This document shows positions 1 through 9,739 of a stretch of 64,000 nt of DNA, in pieces (within the stretch, counting starts at the first letter, position 1; each line of letters begins with the position of its first letter). The stretch lies in contig JAIRVP010000027.1 in the NCBI GenBank assembly GCA_031253835.1, positions 1-64,000 of the forward strand, given 5' to 3'. The notes beneath the pieces were generated by a model that did no database searches, was not told the origin of the DNA, and saw only the letters and a program-made list of their open reading frames with translations. Source of the DNA: Burkholderia sp. Lineage in GTDB: Bacteria; Pseudomonadota; Gammaproteobacteria; Burkholderiales; Burkholderiaceae. The translations under genes were made by a program, and so were the position numbers.

Positions 1-119
1 TGGTGATCAACGCGCAGAACTGCGTGCACTGCAAGACCTGCGACATCAAGGACCCGACGCAGAACATCGTGTGGGTCACGCCGGAAGGCGGCGGCGGGCC
101 GAATTACCCGAACATGTAA
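1..119 (+). CDS. Electron transfer flavoprotein-ubiquinone oxidoreductase, C-terminal end (partial)
   Basis: Only the last 38 codons are present, in the frame starting at base 3 and ending in TAA at 117-119. The peptide contains [12 protein letters not shown], a cysteine cluster typical of the C-terminal 4Fe-4S binding region of ETF-QO (ETFDH/FixC relatives), and ends in [10 protein letters not shown], the usual tail of this family. The full enzyme passes electrons from electron transfer flavoprotein to the membrane quinone pool during fatty-acid and amino-acid oxidation. The start, FAD domain and remaining cysteines lie outside the window. The identification rests on the tail alone but is characteristic. 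Confidence 0.85.
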   Translation, partial: VINAQNCVHCKTCDIKDPTQNIVWVTPEGGGGPNYPNM

Positions 120-127
120 TCCGCCGG

Positions 128-152
128 AACGCGCCGCCACGCGCGGCGCGTT
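128..152 (+). terminator. GC-rich hairpin after the ETF-QO gene
   Basis: AACGCGCCGC (128-137) pairs perfectly with GCGGCGCGTT (143-152) around a 5-nt loop, starting 9 bp after the stop codon. It is followed by TTCTTGTTGG, only a weak U-tract. It is probably a terminator for the upstream gene, backed up by the second hairpin at 173-206. Confidence 0.6.
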
Positions 153-172
153 CTTGTTGGTCGCCACAAACG

Positions 173-206
173 AAACGGGGCGCTGCTTGAAGCAGCGCCC
201 CGTTTT
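173..206. terminator. Bidirectional terminator between ETF-QO and aroC
   Basis: AAACGGGGCGCTGCTT and AAGCAGCGCCCCGTTT form a nearly perfect 15-bp stem with a tiny loop. The A-run before and T-run after give a short U-tract in both transcription directions, which suits two convergent genes. Confidence 0.8.
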
Positions 207-257
207 GCATGCTCGACAGTCTGCCAGGCGACGCGCGACGCGCCCCGCCCGCCTGCG

Positions 258-1358
258 TCAGGTCGCGCTGCCGGCGATCTTCGGCGTCGACGTCTCGACG
301 TCGCCGCATTGTGCGCGATGGCGCAGCGCGTGATCGATCAGCACCAGTGCGAGCATCGACTCGGCGATCGGCGTCGCACGAATGCCGACGCACGGATCGT
401 GACGACCGAACGTTTCGACCGTCGCCTCGTCGCCTGCCTTCGTGATCGAACGGCGCGGCGTACGGATGCTCGACGTCGGCTTGATCGCGATCGACACGGT
501 GATGTCCTGCCCCGTCGAAATCCCGCCAAGCACACCGCCCGCGTGATTGCCGACGAACCCGCCCGGCGTCAGCTCGTCGCCATGCACCGAGCCGCGCTGC
601 GCGACGCTGTGGAAGCCCGCGCCGATCTCGACGCCCTTCACCGCGTTGATGCTCATCATCGCCTTCGCGATATCGGCATCGAGACGGTCGAACACGGGCT
701 CGCCCCAGCCGACCGGCACACCCGACGCGACGACGTCGATGCGTGCGCCGATCGAATCGCCTTCCTTGCGCAGCGCATCCATGTACGCCTCGAGCTCCGG
801 CACGACCGCCGCATTCGGCGAGAAGAACGGGTTCTCGTGCACGTGCGACCAGTCGACGAACGGCACGTCGATCTCGCCGAGGCCGCTCATGTAGCCGCGC
901 ACCTCGACGCCGAAGCGCTCGCGCAGCCACTTCTTCGCGACGGCACCTGCGCCGACGATCGGCGCGGTCAGGCGCGCGGACGAGCGGCCGCCGCCGCGGT
1001 AGTCGCGGATGCCGTATTTCTGCCAGTACGTGTAATCGGCATGGCCGGGACGGAACGTCTCGACGATGTTGCCGTAGTCCTTGCTGCGCTGGTCGGTGTT
1101 GCGGATCAGCAGCGCGATCGGCGTGCCGGTCGTCACGCCTTCGAACACGCCCGACAGGATCTCGACCTCGTCGGCCTCCTGCCGTTGCGTCACGTGGCGA
1201 GACGTGCCGGGCTTGCGGCGATCGAGCTCGACCTGGATGTCGGCTTCGGTCAGCCCCATTCCCGGCGGGCAGCCGTCGATCACGCAACCGATCGCGGGAC
1301 CGTGCGATTCGCCGAAGGTCGTGACAGTGAAAAGCGTGCCGAGGGTATTGCCGGACAT
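258..1358 (-). CDS. aroC: Chorismate synthase
   Basis: 366 residues, the normal length for AroC. It catalyses the last common step of aromatic biosynthesis: 5-enolpyruvylshikimate-3-phosphate to chorismate, with reduced FMN as cofactor. The N-terminus [20 protein letters not shown] carries the family signature, and the later segments [12 protein letters not shown] and [10 protein letters not shown] are the FMN/substrate-binding blocks. The ATG at 1358 is chosen because it gives the canonical MSGN start; an extension of five codons is possible. The gene is convergent with the ETF-QO gene and separated from it by two hairpins. Upstream (1359-1598) is 240 bp of non-coding DNA before the next minus-strand gene, so aroC could have its own promoter. 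Identification is secure. Confidence 0.97.
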   Translation of the reverse strand: MSGNTLGTLFTVTTFGESHGPAIGCVIDGCPPGMGLTEADIQVELDRRKPGTSRHVTQRQEADEVEILSGVFEGVTTGTPIALLIRNTDQRSKDYGNIVETFRPGHADYTYWQKYGIRDYRGGGRSSARLTAPIVGAGAVAKKWLRERFGVEVRGYMSGLGEIDVPFVDWSHVHENPFFSPNAAVVPELEAYMDALRKEGDSIGARIDVVASGVPVGWGEPVFDRLDADIAKAMMSINAVKGVEIGAGFHSVAQRGSVHGDELTPGGFVGNHAGGVLGGISTGQDITVSIAIKPTSSIRTPRRSITKAGDEATVETFGRHDPCVGIRATPIAESMLALVLIDHALRHRAQCGDVETSTPKIAGSAT

Positions 1359-1598
1359 GATGGAACCGCCCAAAGATAAATAGGCAAACCGATGCGCTGC
1401 CCGTGCCGCTGGCAGATAGATCGTTTGCCGGTCGAGAAAAAGAGGTAAACCGCTATTATGCCAGCCGTCCCGGGCCCGCGGGCCGCGTGAAACGCCGGCG
1501 GGCGCACGGGTCGTGCCGGTGCGGCCCGATTGGCGCAGCCGGAAGCCCGTTCCGGCCGGCAGCAGCCGAATGCCGGCACGGCGCCGGCCGACACCTGC

Positions 1599-3533
1599 CT
1601 ACTTCCGCGCGCCGCGCAGTTCGGTCACCGCCGCCTGCAGCGACTCGGGCGTCGCGACCGACGCCGGGATCGGCTCGCCGACCGCCAGCGTCAGCCGGCT
1701 CATCACGCCGCGCTTGATGGGGCGCGGCATCCGCGCATCGGAATGCCGCGAGAAATAGCTGCCCCACAGCCCGCGCAACGCCATCGGGATCACCGGCGCT
1801 GGCGTGCGGCCCAGGATCTCGGTGATGCCGTGGTGGAACGTGTTGATGTCGCCCGTCTTCGTCAGCTTGCCCTCGGGGAAGATGCACACGAGCTCGCCTT
1901 CCTTCAGCGCGGCCTCGCACAGGTCGTACGCGCGCGCGAGCATCGCGGGATCCTCGTGGCGCGGCGCGATCGGGATCGCCTTCGCATGCCGGAACACCCA
2001 GCTCGCGAAGCGCGTCTTGAAGATCCGGTGATCCATCACGAAACGGATCGGGCGCGGGCTTGCGGCGGCCAGCACGAGTGCGTCGACGTAGCTGACGTGG
2101 TTGCACACGAGCACGGCCGCCCCTTCCGCCGGGATCCGCTCCGCGTGCACGAGGCGGATCCGGTAGAACGTATGCACGAGCACCCACGCGACGAAGCGCA
2201 GCAGGAACTCGGGCACGAGCAGGTAGATATACGTCGCGACGATCACGTTCAGCAGCGCGGTGACGAGGAACAGCCCCGGGATGTCGACGCCGGCCTTGGT
2301 CAGCCCCATCGCCATCACGGCCGACAGGATCATGAACAGCGCGTTCAGGATGTTGTTCGCGGCGATGATCCGCGCGCGGTGTGTCGGCGCGCTGCGGCTC
2401 TGGATCAGCGCATACAGCGGCACGCTGTAGAAGCCGCCGAACATCGCGAGCAGGAACAGGTCGGCCAGGATGCGCCAGTGGCGCGCGCCGGCCAGGAATT
2501 CGCCGACCGACAGCAGATGGCCGGGCGACGGCAGCGCGTGGCTCGCGAAATACAGCTCGATCGCGAACACGCTGATGCCGATCGAGCCGAGCGGCACGAG
2601 GCCGATCTCGACGCGCCGTTGCGACAGCCGCTCGCACAGCAGCGAGCCGAGGCCGATGCCGACCGAGAACGTCGCGAGCAGGATCGTGACGACGTCGGGG
2701 CTCGCGGACAGCACGTCCTTCGCGAAATTGAAGAACGACGTGAGGAACGTCGCGCCGACGAACCACAGCCACGAGATGCCGAGCAGGCTGAGGAACACGG
2801 TGCGGTTCTGGCGCGCGAGCCCGAGGTTGCGCCACGTTTCGCTGAACGGGTTCCAGTTGATCACGAGATCGGGCTGCGGCGCCGGCGTGGACGGCACGCG
2901 CTGCGCGACGAACCGCCCCGCGAGCGCGATCACGACGACGCTCACCGCGAGCACGCGCTCGCCGGCGCCTTCGATGCCCGCGGCCGCGCCGCCGATGATC
3001 GTGCCGATCAGGATCGCGATGAACGTGCCCATTTCGACGAGGCCGTTGCCGCCGACCAGCTCATGCTCGCCCAGATGCTGCGGCAGGTACGAATACTTGA
3101 CGGGCCCGAACAGCGTCGAGTGCATCCCCATCATGAACGTGCACAGATACAGCAGCGTCGCGCTGTGCATGACGAAGCCGGCCGCGCCGACCAGCATCAG
3201 CGCGATCTCGAAGGTCTTCACGAAGCGCGTGAGGGTCGCCTTGTCGTATTTGTCGGCGATCTGGCCGGACGTCGCCGAGAACAGCACGAACGGCAGGATG
3301 AAGATCGCGGAGATCAGGAACGCCGCCGTCTTCGCGTCGACGCCGGAGAACCGCGCGGTGTGATACGTGACGAGCGACGTGAAGCCGATCTTGAAGACGT
3401 TGTCGTTCAGCGCGCCGAGGAACTGGGTCGTGAAGAACGGCGCGAAGCGGCGCTCGCGCAGCAGGTCGAACTGCGATGCGTGGGCGCGCCGGTCGTCGCG
3501 CCGCTCCGAAGTAGCTTGCGTGTGATCGCTCAT
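1599..3533 (-). CDS. Fused MFS transporter / PlsC-type acyltransferase
   Basis: 644 residues with two modules. Residues about 20-420 hold many hydrophobic segments and resemble an MFS carrier of the lysophospholipid-transporter (LplT-like) type, beginning after FFTTQFLGALNDNVFK. Residues about 430-640 are a 1-acylglycerol-phosphate acyltransferase domain with NHVSYVD (the HX4D catalytic motif) and FPEGKLTKTGD (the FPEG substrate motif). By analogy with the E. coli LplT/Aas pair and known fused forms, it may flip lysophospholipid inward and re-acylate it, or act as an inner-membrane acyltransferase. The chosen ATG at 3533 starts MSDHTQ; no strong ribosome site is visible and an in-frame extension upstream overlaps a terminator. 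The substrate is inferred. Confidence 0.88.
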   Translation of the reverse strand: MSDHTQATSERRDDRRAHASQFDLLRERRFAPFFTTQFLGALNDNVFKIGFTSLVTYHTARFSGVDAKTAAFLISAIFILPFVLFSATSGQIADKYDKATLTRFVKTFEIALMLVGAAGFVMHSATLLYLCTFMMGMHSTLFGPVKYSYLPQHLGEHELVGGNGLVEMGTFIAILIGTIIGGAAAGIEGAGERVLAVSVVVIALAGRFVAQRVPSTPAPQPDLVINWNPFSETWRNLGLARQNRTVFLSLLGISWLWFVGATFLTSFFNFAKDVLSASPDVVTILLATFSVGIGLGSLLCERLSQRRVEIGLVPLGSIGISVFAIELYFASHALPSPGHLLSVGEFLAGARHWRILADLFLLAMFGGFYSVPLYALIQSRSAPTHRARIIAANNILNALFMILSAVMAMGLTKAGVDIPGLFLVTALLNVIVATYIYLLVPEFLLRFVAWVLVHTFYRIRLVHAERIPAEGAAVLVCNHVSYVDALVLAAASPRPIRFVMDHRIFKTRFASWVFRHAKAIPIAPRHEDPAMLARAYDLCEAALKEGELVCIFPEGKLTKTGDINTFHHGITEILGRTPAPVIPMALRGLWGSYFSRHSDARMPRPIKRGVMSRLTLAVGEPIPASVATPESLQAAVTELRGARK

Positions 3534-3588
3534 GCGGAATACGCGCGCGTCGTCTTGGCGAAGCTGCGCGGGCCTCGTGTTGTCGTTG

Positions 3589-3623
3589 AAAAAACGGCGG
3601 CGCAGGACAAGCCTGCGCCGCCG
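3589..3623 (-). terminator. Rho-independent terminator of the CBS-domain gene
   Basis: On the minus strand CGGCGGCGCAGG, a 5-nt loop, CCTGCGCCGCCG and then TTTTTT make a textbook intrinsic terminator with a 12-bp perfect stem. It lies 50 bp after the stop of the CBS-domain gene and just upstream of the MFS/PlsC gene, so these two are probably separate transcripts. Confidence 0.92.
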
Positions 3624-3672
3624 CATGCCGGATGGCGGCGCCCATGCATCCAGGTGCCGGGCGCGGCGTGGT

Positions 3673-4128
3673 TCACGGCTTGTGCGCTTCGGCTTCCGAT
3701 TCCGGCCAGTCGCGAATGTACGCCTTCAGCATCCGGTTCTCGAAGCTCTGCGCCTCGACGACCGTCTTCGCGACGTCGTAGAACGAAATGACGCCCATCA
3801 GCACCTTCTTGTCGAGCACCGGCATGTAGCGTGCGTGACGCTCGAGCATCATCCGGCGCACTTCGTTGACGTCGGTTTCCGGCGTACACGTGAGCGGCTC
3901 GTCCATCACCTTGCGCACCTGGACGTCGCCGATCGCGCCGCCGTTCACGTGCAGGCGCAGGATGATCTCGCGGAACGTCAGCATCCCGACGAGATCGCCG
4001 TACTCCATCACGACGAGCGAACCGATATCGTGTTCGGCCATCGTGTCGACCGCTTCGCGCAGCGGCTTATCGGGCGTCACCGTAAACAGCGTGTTGCCCT
4101 TCACTTTCAGAATATCGCTGACGCGCAT
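3673..4128 (-). CDS. CBS domain pair protein
   Basis: 151 residues made almost wholly of two tandem CBS motifs (about residues 8-62 and 75-132). GSLVVMEYGDLVGMLTFREI and RYMPVLDKKVLMGVISFYD are the repeated strand-turn-strand elements that bind adenosine nucleotides. No catalytic domain is attached, so it is likely a stand-alone energy or redox sensor that binds AMP, ATP, NAD or a similar ligand; the partner is unknown. The ATG at 4128 is preceded by AGGGGAC, a good ribosome site. Upstream at 4182-4187 the minus strand reads TTGACA, a perfect -35 hexamer, but no convincing -10 follows at the right distance. The gene ends at a strong terminator, so it is probably monocistronic. Confidence 0.9.
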   Translation of the reverse strand: MRVSDILKVKGNTLFTVTPDKPLREAVDTMAEHDIGSLVVMEYGDLVGMLTFREIILRLHVNGGAIGDVQVRKVMDEPLTCTPETDVNEVRRMMLERHARYMPVLDKKVLMGVISFYDVAKTVVEAQSFENRMLKAYIRDWPESEAEAHKP

Positions 4129-4285
4129 CGTAGTCCCCTCATGCTTGAATGCAAAATCTCTTTCGATCCTATCGGAAAGCCTGTCAAAAGGAAAGCGCGG
4201 CCCGGCGCGGCGGCCCGCCCCCGCTTGCGGACACGGGCCGGCGGCCGCACAATGACCCCATCGACAGCGGCCCGAGGAGACGGCC

Positions 4286-4603
4286 ATGGCGCATACGCAT
4301 TCGGAGCAATTCGCCAGCTTCGCGGATTTCTACCCGTATTACCTGAACGAACACCAGAACCTGACGTCGCGGCGGCTGCACTTCATCGGCTCGCTCGGCG
4401 TGATCGGCTGCGTCGCGATGGCGATCGCGACGGGCAACTGGCTGTGGCTGCCGGCGGCGATCGTCTGCGGCTACGGGTTCGCGTGGGTCGGACACTTCTT
4501 CTTCGAGAAGAACCGCCCGGCCACGTTCCGGCACCCGATCTACAGCCTGATGGGCGACTGGGTGATGTTCAAGGACATCTGCATCGGCAAGATCCCGCTG
4601 TAG
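4286..4603 (+). CDS. DUF962 (Mpo1-like) small membrane protein
   Basis: 105 residues. It has the DUF962 pattern: an N-terminal FYPYYLNEHQN segment, a conserved RRLHFIGS block, two hydrophobic helices (about 32-49 and 52-69), a WVGHFFFEKNRPATF block and a C-terminal SLMGDWVMFKD. The yeast relative Mpo1 is an iron-dependent dioxygenase that shortens 2-hydroxy fatty acids; the conserved histidines in LHF and GHF fit the metal-site residues of that family. The same activity here is only inference. GAGGAG precedes the ATG. It ends 16 bp from the end of the convergent YihY gene, with no room for a large terminator. Confidence 0.88.
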   Translation: MAHTHSEQFASFADFYPYYLNEHQNLTSRRLHFIGSLGVIGCVAMAIATGNWLWLPAAIVCGYGFAWVGHFFFEKNRPATFRHPIYSLMGDWVMFKDICIGKIPL

Positions 4604-4619
4604 CGGCCGGGCACCGCCT

Positions 4620-5951
4620 TCACGCAGGCCGCGGCGGCCGCGCGTGCGGATCGGGCACGCCGTCCGGCGCCTGCCCGGGGATGCCTGCCGGCTGCGCACC
4701 CGCGAGACGGTGCGCGGCGATCAGCGACGCGAGCGTCACGTCGAACCGGTCGCTCGACAGCACCGCGAGCAGCGCCGCGCCTTCGACGTGGCTGCGGCGC
4801 CGCTGCAGCTGGTAGGTCAGCTCCGTGCGGTCGATCACCAGCACGTCGAACAGTTGCGCGAGCGTCAGCTGCTCCGGATTCGCGAGCAGGATGTAGCGCG
4901 GCGTCGCCTCTCCGCCGCCGTCGAGCCGCGCGATCCATTCCCGCTCCTCCATCGTCGTCAGCAACCGCTGCGCGGTTTCCATGTCGCAGCGCAACATGGT
5001 CGCCAGCCGCATCGCCGTATAACCGCGCTTGCCGGCCGCACGCGCTTCGGCCAGCCGCGCGAGCAGCTCGAGCGCGTCGAGCAGGTCGCTGCCCGGATAG
5101 TGGATGCGGTGGAACTGCCCGACGCGGATCGCCGGGAGCGCCGAGGCCACCATCGCGCCGAGCAGCGCGATGAGCCAGCTCAGGTACACCCACAGCAGGA
5201 ACACCGGCAGCGCCGCGAACGCGCCGTAGACGGCGGTGTAAGTCGGAATGCGCCGCACGTAATAGCCGAAGCCGCGCTTCGCGAGCTCGAACGCGACGGC
5301 CGCGAACAACCCGCCGATCACCGCGTCGCGCCACGCGACCGCGCAGTTCGGCAGGTACACGTACAGCAGCGTGAACGCGAGCACCGTCAGCGGCAATGAC
5401 GCGAGCGCGAGCAGCCACTCGACGATCGACGTGGACGGCGCCGCGCCGGTGAACGCGAGCGACTGCGTGAACAGGTACGACGAGATCGACAGGCTCACGC
5501 CGAACAGCAGCGGGCCGAGCGTGATCAGCGCCCAGTACGCGAGCACGCGCTGCGCGAACGGACGCGGCTTGCGCACGCGCCAGATCAGGTTGAACGCCGA
5601 TTCAATCGTCATCATCGTCATCACCGACGTGACGACGAGCACGATCAGGCCGGCCGTCGTCAGCCCCTTGGCCTTCGACGCGAACTGGTTCAGGTACTTG
5701 AAGATCTGGATGTTGAACTGCGCGGGCATCAGGTGATCCGCGAGGAACCCCTGCAGCGAGATCTGGAACGACGCGAACATCGGGAACGCGGTGAACAGCG
5801 CGAACGCGACCGTCACGAGCGGCACGAGCGCCAGCATCGTCGTGAAGGTCAGGCTGCCCGCCACTTGCGGGATGCGATCCTCGGCGCTGCGCCGGGCCGC
5901 GAACTGCGCGAGGCGCTTGAGGGTGTCGAGATCGACGCTCAACTTCGGCAA
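4620..5951 (-). CDS. YihY/BrkB family inner-membrane protein
   Basis: 443 residues. Residues about 20-290 hold six or so transmembrane segments in the YihY/virulence factor BrkB pattern, including the early GSLTFTTMLALVPL motif. Residues about 300-400 are a soluble tail that looks like a winged-helix-type domain (RGYTAMRLATMLRCDMETAQ), as in longer proteobacterial members. The start is TTG at 5951, placed by the strong AAGGAGAAG ribosome site 4 to 12 bases upstream; no in-frame ATG is near. The old name RNase BN for this family is incorrect. Function is unknown, probably in envelope or membrane transport. Confidence 0.9.
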   Translation of the reverse strand: MPKLSVDLDTLKRLAQFAARRSAEDRIPQVAGSLTFTTMLALVPLVTVAFALFTAFPMFASFQISLQGFLADHLMPAQFNIQIFKYLNQFASKAKGLTTAGLIVLVVTSVMTMMTIESAFNLIWRVRKPRPFAQRVLAYWALITLGPLLFGVSLSISSYLFTQSLAFTGAAPSTSIVEWLLALASLPLTVLAFTLLYVYLPNCAVAWRDAVIGGLFAAVAFELAKRGFGYYVRRIPTYTAVYGAFAALPVFLLWVYLSWLIALLGAMVASALPAIRVGQFHRIHYPGSDLLDALELLARLAEARAAGKRGYTAMRLATMLRCDMETAQRLLTTMEEREWIARLDGGGEATPRYILLANPEQLTLAQLFDVLVIDRTELTYQLQRRRSHVEGAALLAVLSSDRFDVTLASLIAAHRLAGAQPAGIPGQAPDGVPDPHARPPRPA

Positions 5952-6030
5952 ACGACTTCTCCTTCTTCATGCCGCGCGCCTCACGGCGCGCCGCCGCCGC
6001 GCTGCGCGACGGCTTCAGCCCCTATAATAG

Positions 6031-7106
<1,076 letters not shown>

Positions 7107-7127
7107 CCCTTACGCGACAAGGTGATG

Positions 7128-8546
7128 ATGTCCTCCGAAGCTTTCGTTTCCGCGTGCCGCGACGCGATCGGCGCCGACCACGTGCTGACCGATCCGCACG
7201 ATACCGAGCCGTTCCTGACCGACTGGCGCCGCCGCTACAAGGGCACCGCGTGCGCGGTGCTGAAGCCCGCGAACACGGCCGAAGTCGCCGCGCTCGTGAA
7301 GCTGGCCAACACGCACGGCGTCGCGCTCGTGCCGCAAGGCGGCAACACGGGCCTCGCCGGCGGCGCCACGCCCGACGCGAGCGGCAGCCAGGCCGTGCTG
7401 AGCGTCGCGCGCCTGAACCGCGTGCGCGCGCTCGATCCGCACAACAACACGATCACCGTCGAAGCCGGCGTGATCCTCGCCGACGTGCAGGCGCGCGCCC
7501 GCGAAGGCGGCCGGCTGTTCGCGCTGAGCCTCGCGGCGGAAGGCAGCTGCACGATCGGCGGCAACCTGTCGACCAATGCGGGCGGCACCGCGGTGCTGCG
7601 CTACGGCAACGCGCGCGAGCTGTGCCTCGGGCTCGAGGTCGTGACGCCGCAGGGCGAGATCTGGGACGGCCTGCGCGGGCTGCGCAAGGACAACACGGGC
7701 TACGACCTGCGCGACCTGTTCATCGGCGCGGAGGGCACGCTCGGGATCATCACCGCAGCCGTGATGAAGCTGCATCCGCTGCCGGCCGCGCAGGTCACGG
7801 CACTCGCCGCGCTCGAATCGCCGCACGCGGCGCTCGACTTCCTGTCGCTCGCGCAGCGCGCGGCCGGGCCGCTCCTGACCGGCTTCGAGCTGATGTCGGA
7901 TTTCTGCATGCAGCTGGTCGGCAAGCACTACCCGCAACTGCGCTACCCGTTCGCGCAGACGCATGCGCAGACGGTGCTGCTCGAACTGTCCGACAACGAA
8001 AGCGAAGCGCATGCGCGCGCGCTGTTCGAGAAACTGATGGAGGAAGCGTTCGAGGCCGGGCTCGTGGTCGACGCGGTGGTCGCGGAGAATCTCGCGCAGT
8101 CGCGCGCGTTCTGGGATCTGCGCGAACACATCCCGCTCGCGCAGGCCGACGAAGGGCTCAACATCAAGCACGACATCGCGGTGCCGATCTCGTCGGTCGC
8201 GCGCTTCATCGACGAGACCGACGCGGCGATCCAGCAGGCCGCGCCGGGCGCGCGGATGGTCACGTTCGGCCACCTCGGCGACGGCAACCTCCACTACAAC
8301 GTGCAGATGCCCGAAGGCGGCGATGCGAAGGCGTTCCTCGCGGCGTTCCAGGCGCCGATCAACCGGATCGTCTACGACAACGTGCACCGCCACCACGGCA
8401 CGATCAGCGCGGAGCACGGGATCGGCCAGTTGAAGATCGACGACGCGCAGCGCTACAAGTCGCCGGTCGAAACGACGCTGATGCGCACGCTGAAGACCGC
8501 GCTCGACCCGCGCGGCCTGATGAATCCCGGCAAGGTCCTGCGCTGA
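7128..8546 (+). CDS. FAD-linked D-2-hydroxyacid dehydrogenase (GlcD/D2HGDH family)
   Basis: About 472 residues. The N-terminal half is an FAD-binding type 4 (PCMH) domain with PQGGNTGLAGGATPD and GGNLSTNAGGTAVLRYGN, and FIGAEGTLGIIT closes the FAD pocket. The C-terminal half is the FAD-oxidase C domain with GHLGDGNLHYNV and HHGTISAEHGIG, which carry the metal-binding histidines. Such enzymes oxidise D-lactate, D-2-hydroxyglutarate or similar acids to the 2-keto acid. The exact substrate cannot be read from the sequence. Three start codons overlap at 7122, 7125 and 7128; AAGG at 7119-7122 best suits 7128. It follows DUF2069 by 21 bp in the same operon. Confidence 0.9.
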   Translation: MSSEAFVSACRDAIGADHVLTDPHDTEPFLTDWRRRYKGTACAVLKPANTAEVAALVKLANTHGVALVPQGGNTGLAGGATPDASGSQAVLSVARLNRVRALDPHNNTITVEAGVILADVQARAREGGRLFALSLAAEGSCTIGGNLSTNAGGTAVLRYGNARELCLGLEVVTPQGEIWDGLRGLRKDNTGYDLRDLFIGAEGTLGIITAAVMKLHPLPAAQVTALAALESPHAALDFLSLAQRAAGPLLTGFELMSDFCMQLVGKHYPQLRYPFAQTHAQTVLLELSDNESEAHARALFEKLMEEAFEAGLVVDAVVAENLAQSRAFWDLREHIPLAQADEGLNIKHDIAVPISSVARFIDETDAAIQQAAPGARMVTFGHLGDGNLHYNVQMPEGGDAKAFLAAFQAPINRIVYDNVHRHHGTISAEHGIGQLKIDDAQRYKSPVETTLMRTLKTALDPRGLMNPGKVLR

Positions 8547-8571
8547 AGCCGCCCACTCCGGAGCCCCGCCC

Positions 8572-9411
8572 GTGAAAGTCCGCGTCCTGTCCGACCTGCA
8601 CCTCGAAAGCAACCAGCCCGACGTGATCGCGCATGCCGGCGCGGATCTCGTCGTGCTGGCCGGCGACATCCACAATCACGCGGAAGGCCTGCGCTGGGCC
8701 GCCGAAACGTTCGACCCCGCCGTGCCGGTGGTCTACGTGCCGGGCAACCACGAGTATTACGACGGGGAGTTCGGCGCGCTGGAGACGGCGATGCGCGACG
8801 CGGCGCACACGCTCGACAACGTCCATTACCTGAACAACGGCGTCTACGTCGATCCTGAGCAGCGCTTCCGCGTGCTCGGCACGACGCTCTGGGCCGATTT
8901 TTCGCTGTTCGGCAACGACGAAGCCAGCATGGCCGGCGCGCTCGACGCCGCGCTGCGCGTGATGCTCGATTTCAAGGGATTGATCCAGGTGACCTGGCCG
9001 CACGACGCGGCGCTGCATGCGGCACCGGGTACGCCGGGCGCGCCGGAACGGGATTTCTCGCCGGCCGACGCGATCGCGCTGCACCGGCAAAGCCGGGCGT
9101 GGCTGGAAACGCAGCTCGCGGCGCCGTTCGCGGGCAAGACGATCGTCGTCACCCATCATGCGCCGCACCGGCGCTCGCTGGCGGAGCGCTATGCGGAAGA
9201 TCTTGCGTCGGCGGGGTTCGTGACGGACATGGCGGAACTGGTGAAACCGCCGGTGGATCTGTGGCTCCACGGCCACACCCATACGTCATTCGACTACGTT
9301 ACGGACGGCGGTACGCGCGTGGTGTGCAACCCGCGCGGCTACATCCACCGGCGTACCGGTGAACTCGAAAATCCCGCGTTCGCGTGGGACAAGGTCGTCG
9401 AGCTCGGCTGA
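8572..9411 (+). CDS. Calcineurin-like metallophosphoesterase
   Basis: 279 residues. All five metal-binding blocks of the family are present: SDLHLE near the N-terminus, GDIHNH, GNHEYYDG, THHAPH and GHTHTSFDY near the C-terminus. These coordinate a dinuclear metal centre that hydrolyses phosphoesters. The target (cyclic nucleotide, lipid or other) is unknown. It is the last gene of the operon that begins with wrbA, 25 bp after the dehydrogenase gene. A GC-rich hairpin follows at 9425-9443. Confidence 0.9.
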   Translation: MKVRVLSDLHLESNQPDVIAHAGADLVVLAGDIHNHAEGLRWAAETFDPAVPVVYVPGNHEYYDGEFGALETAMRDAAHTLDNVHYLNNGVYVDPEQRFRVLGTTLWADFSLFGNDEASMAGALDAALRVMLDFKGLIQVTWPHDAALHAAPGTPGAPERDFSPADAIALHRQSRAWLETQLAAPFAGKTIVVTHHAPHRRSLAERYAEDLASAGFVTDMAELVKPPVDLWLHGHTHTSFDYVTDGGTRVVCNPRGYIHRRTGELENPAFAWDKVVELG

Positions 9412-9424
9412 GCGCCGGCTCGCG

Positions 9425-9443
9425 AGGCCGCGTTGCGCGGCCT
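9425..9443 (+). terminator. Hairpin after the wrbA operon
   Basis: AGGCCGCG (9425-9432) and CGCGGCCT (9436-9443) pair perfectly around a 3-nt loop, 14 bp after the phosphoesterase stop. There is no U-tract, so this is a weak terminator call. It lies between convergent genes. Confidence 0.45.
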
Positions 9444-9469
9444 GCCCGCTTCCACGCGTGACGGCAGGA

Positions 9470-9622
9470 TCAGCGGCCGGGGCGGCGCGGCTCGCGCACG
9501 CGGACCGGAACCGGCTTCATCTGCGCCTTTGCCTTCATCGCACGCAGCAGGTCGCGGGTCGCCGCGGCGGCAGCGGCTGCGCCCAGCAGGACGCCAAGGC
9601 CGATCATCAGGTGCGTATCCAT
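9470..9622 (-). CDS. Small single-pass membrane protein, 50 residues
   Basis: MDTHLMIGLGVLLGAAAAAA begins a short N-terminal hydrophobic helix (about residues 5-20), followed by a basic tail (MKAKAQMKPVPVRVREPRRP). The minus strand has GGAGTAGCA ahead of the ATG at 9622, a good ribosome site, which supports a real gene. A longer in-frame start at 9658 has no such signal. No family is recognised. It lies between the metallophosphoesterase (convergent) and the LysR gene (same strand). Confidence 0.6.
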   Translation of the reverse strand: MDTHLMIGLGVLLGAAAAAAATRDLLRAMKAKAQMKPVPVRVREPRRPGR

Positions 9623-9739
9623 TGCTACTCCGGGGTTGCGTATCTCGTTAATTCCCACAGTATCAAACTGTCTGACACGCGTTCGTAAAAAAATGTTGCG
9701 TGAAGGACAAATCTCGTCAGATTGCGGTCAACCGCGCTG

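Noticed and set aside
1530..3791. A 753-codon plus-strand open frame opposite the MFS/PlsC gene
   Set aside because: Low-complexity Arg/Asp/Glu-rich translation, crosses a terminator, no family match.
3673..4287. A longer start for the CBS-domain protein
   Set aside because: The added 53 residues are Arg/Pro/Gly rich and lie upstream of a good ribosome site at the ATG at 4128.
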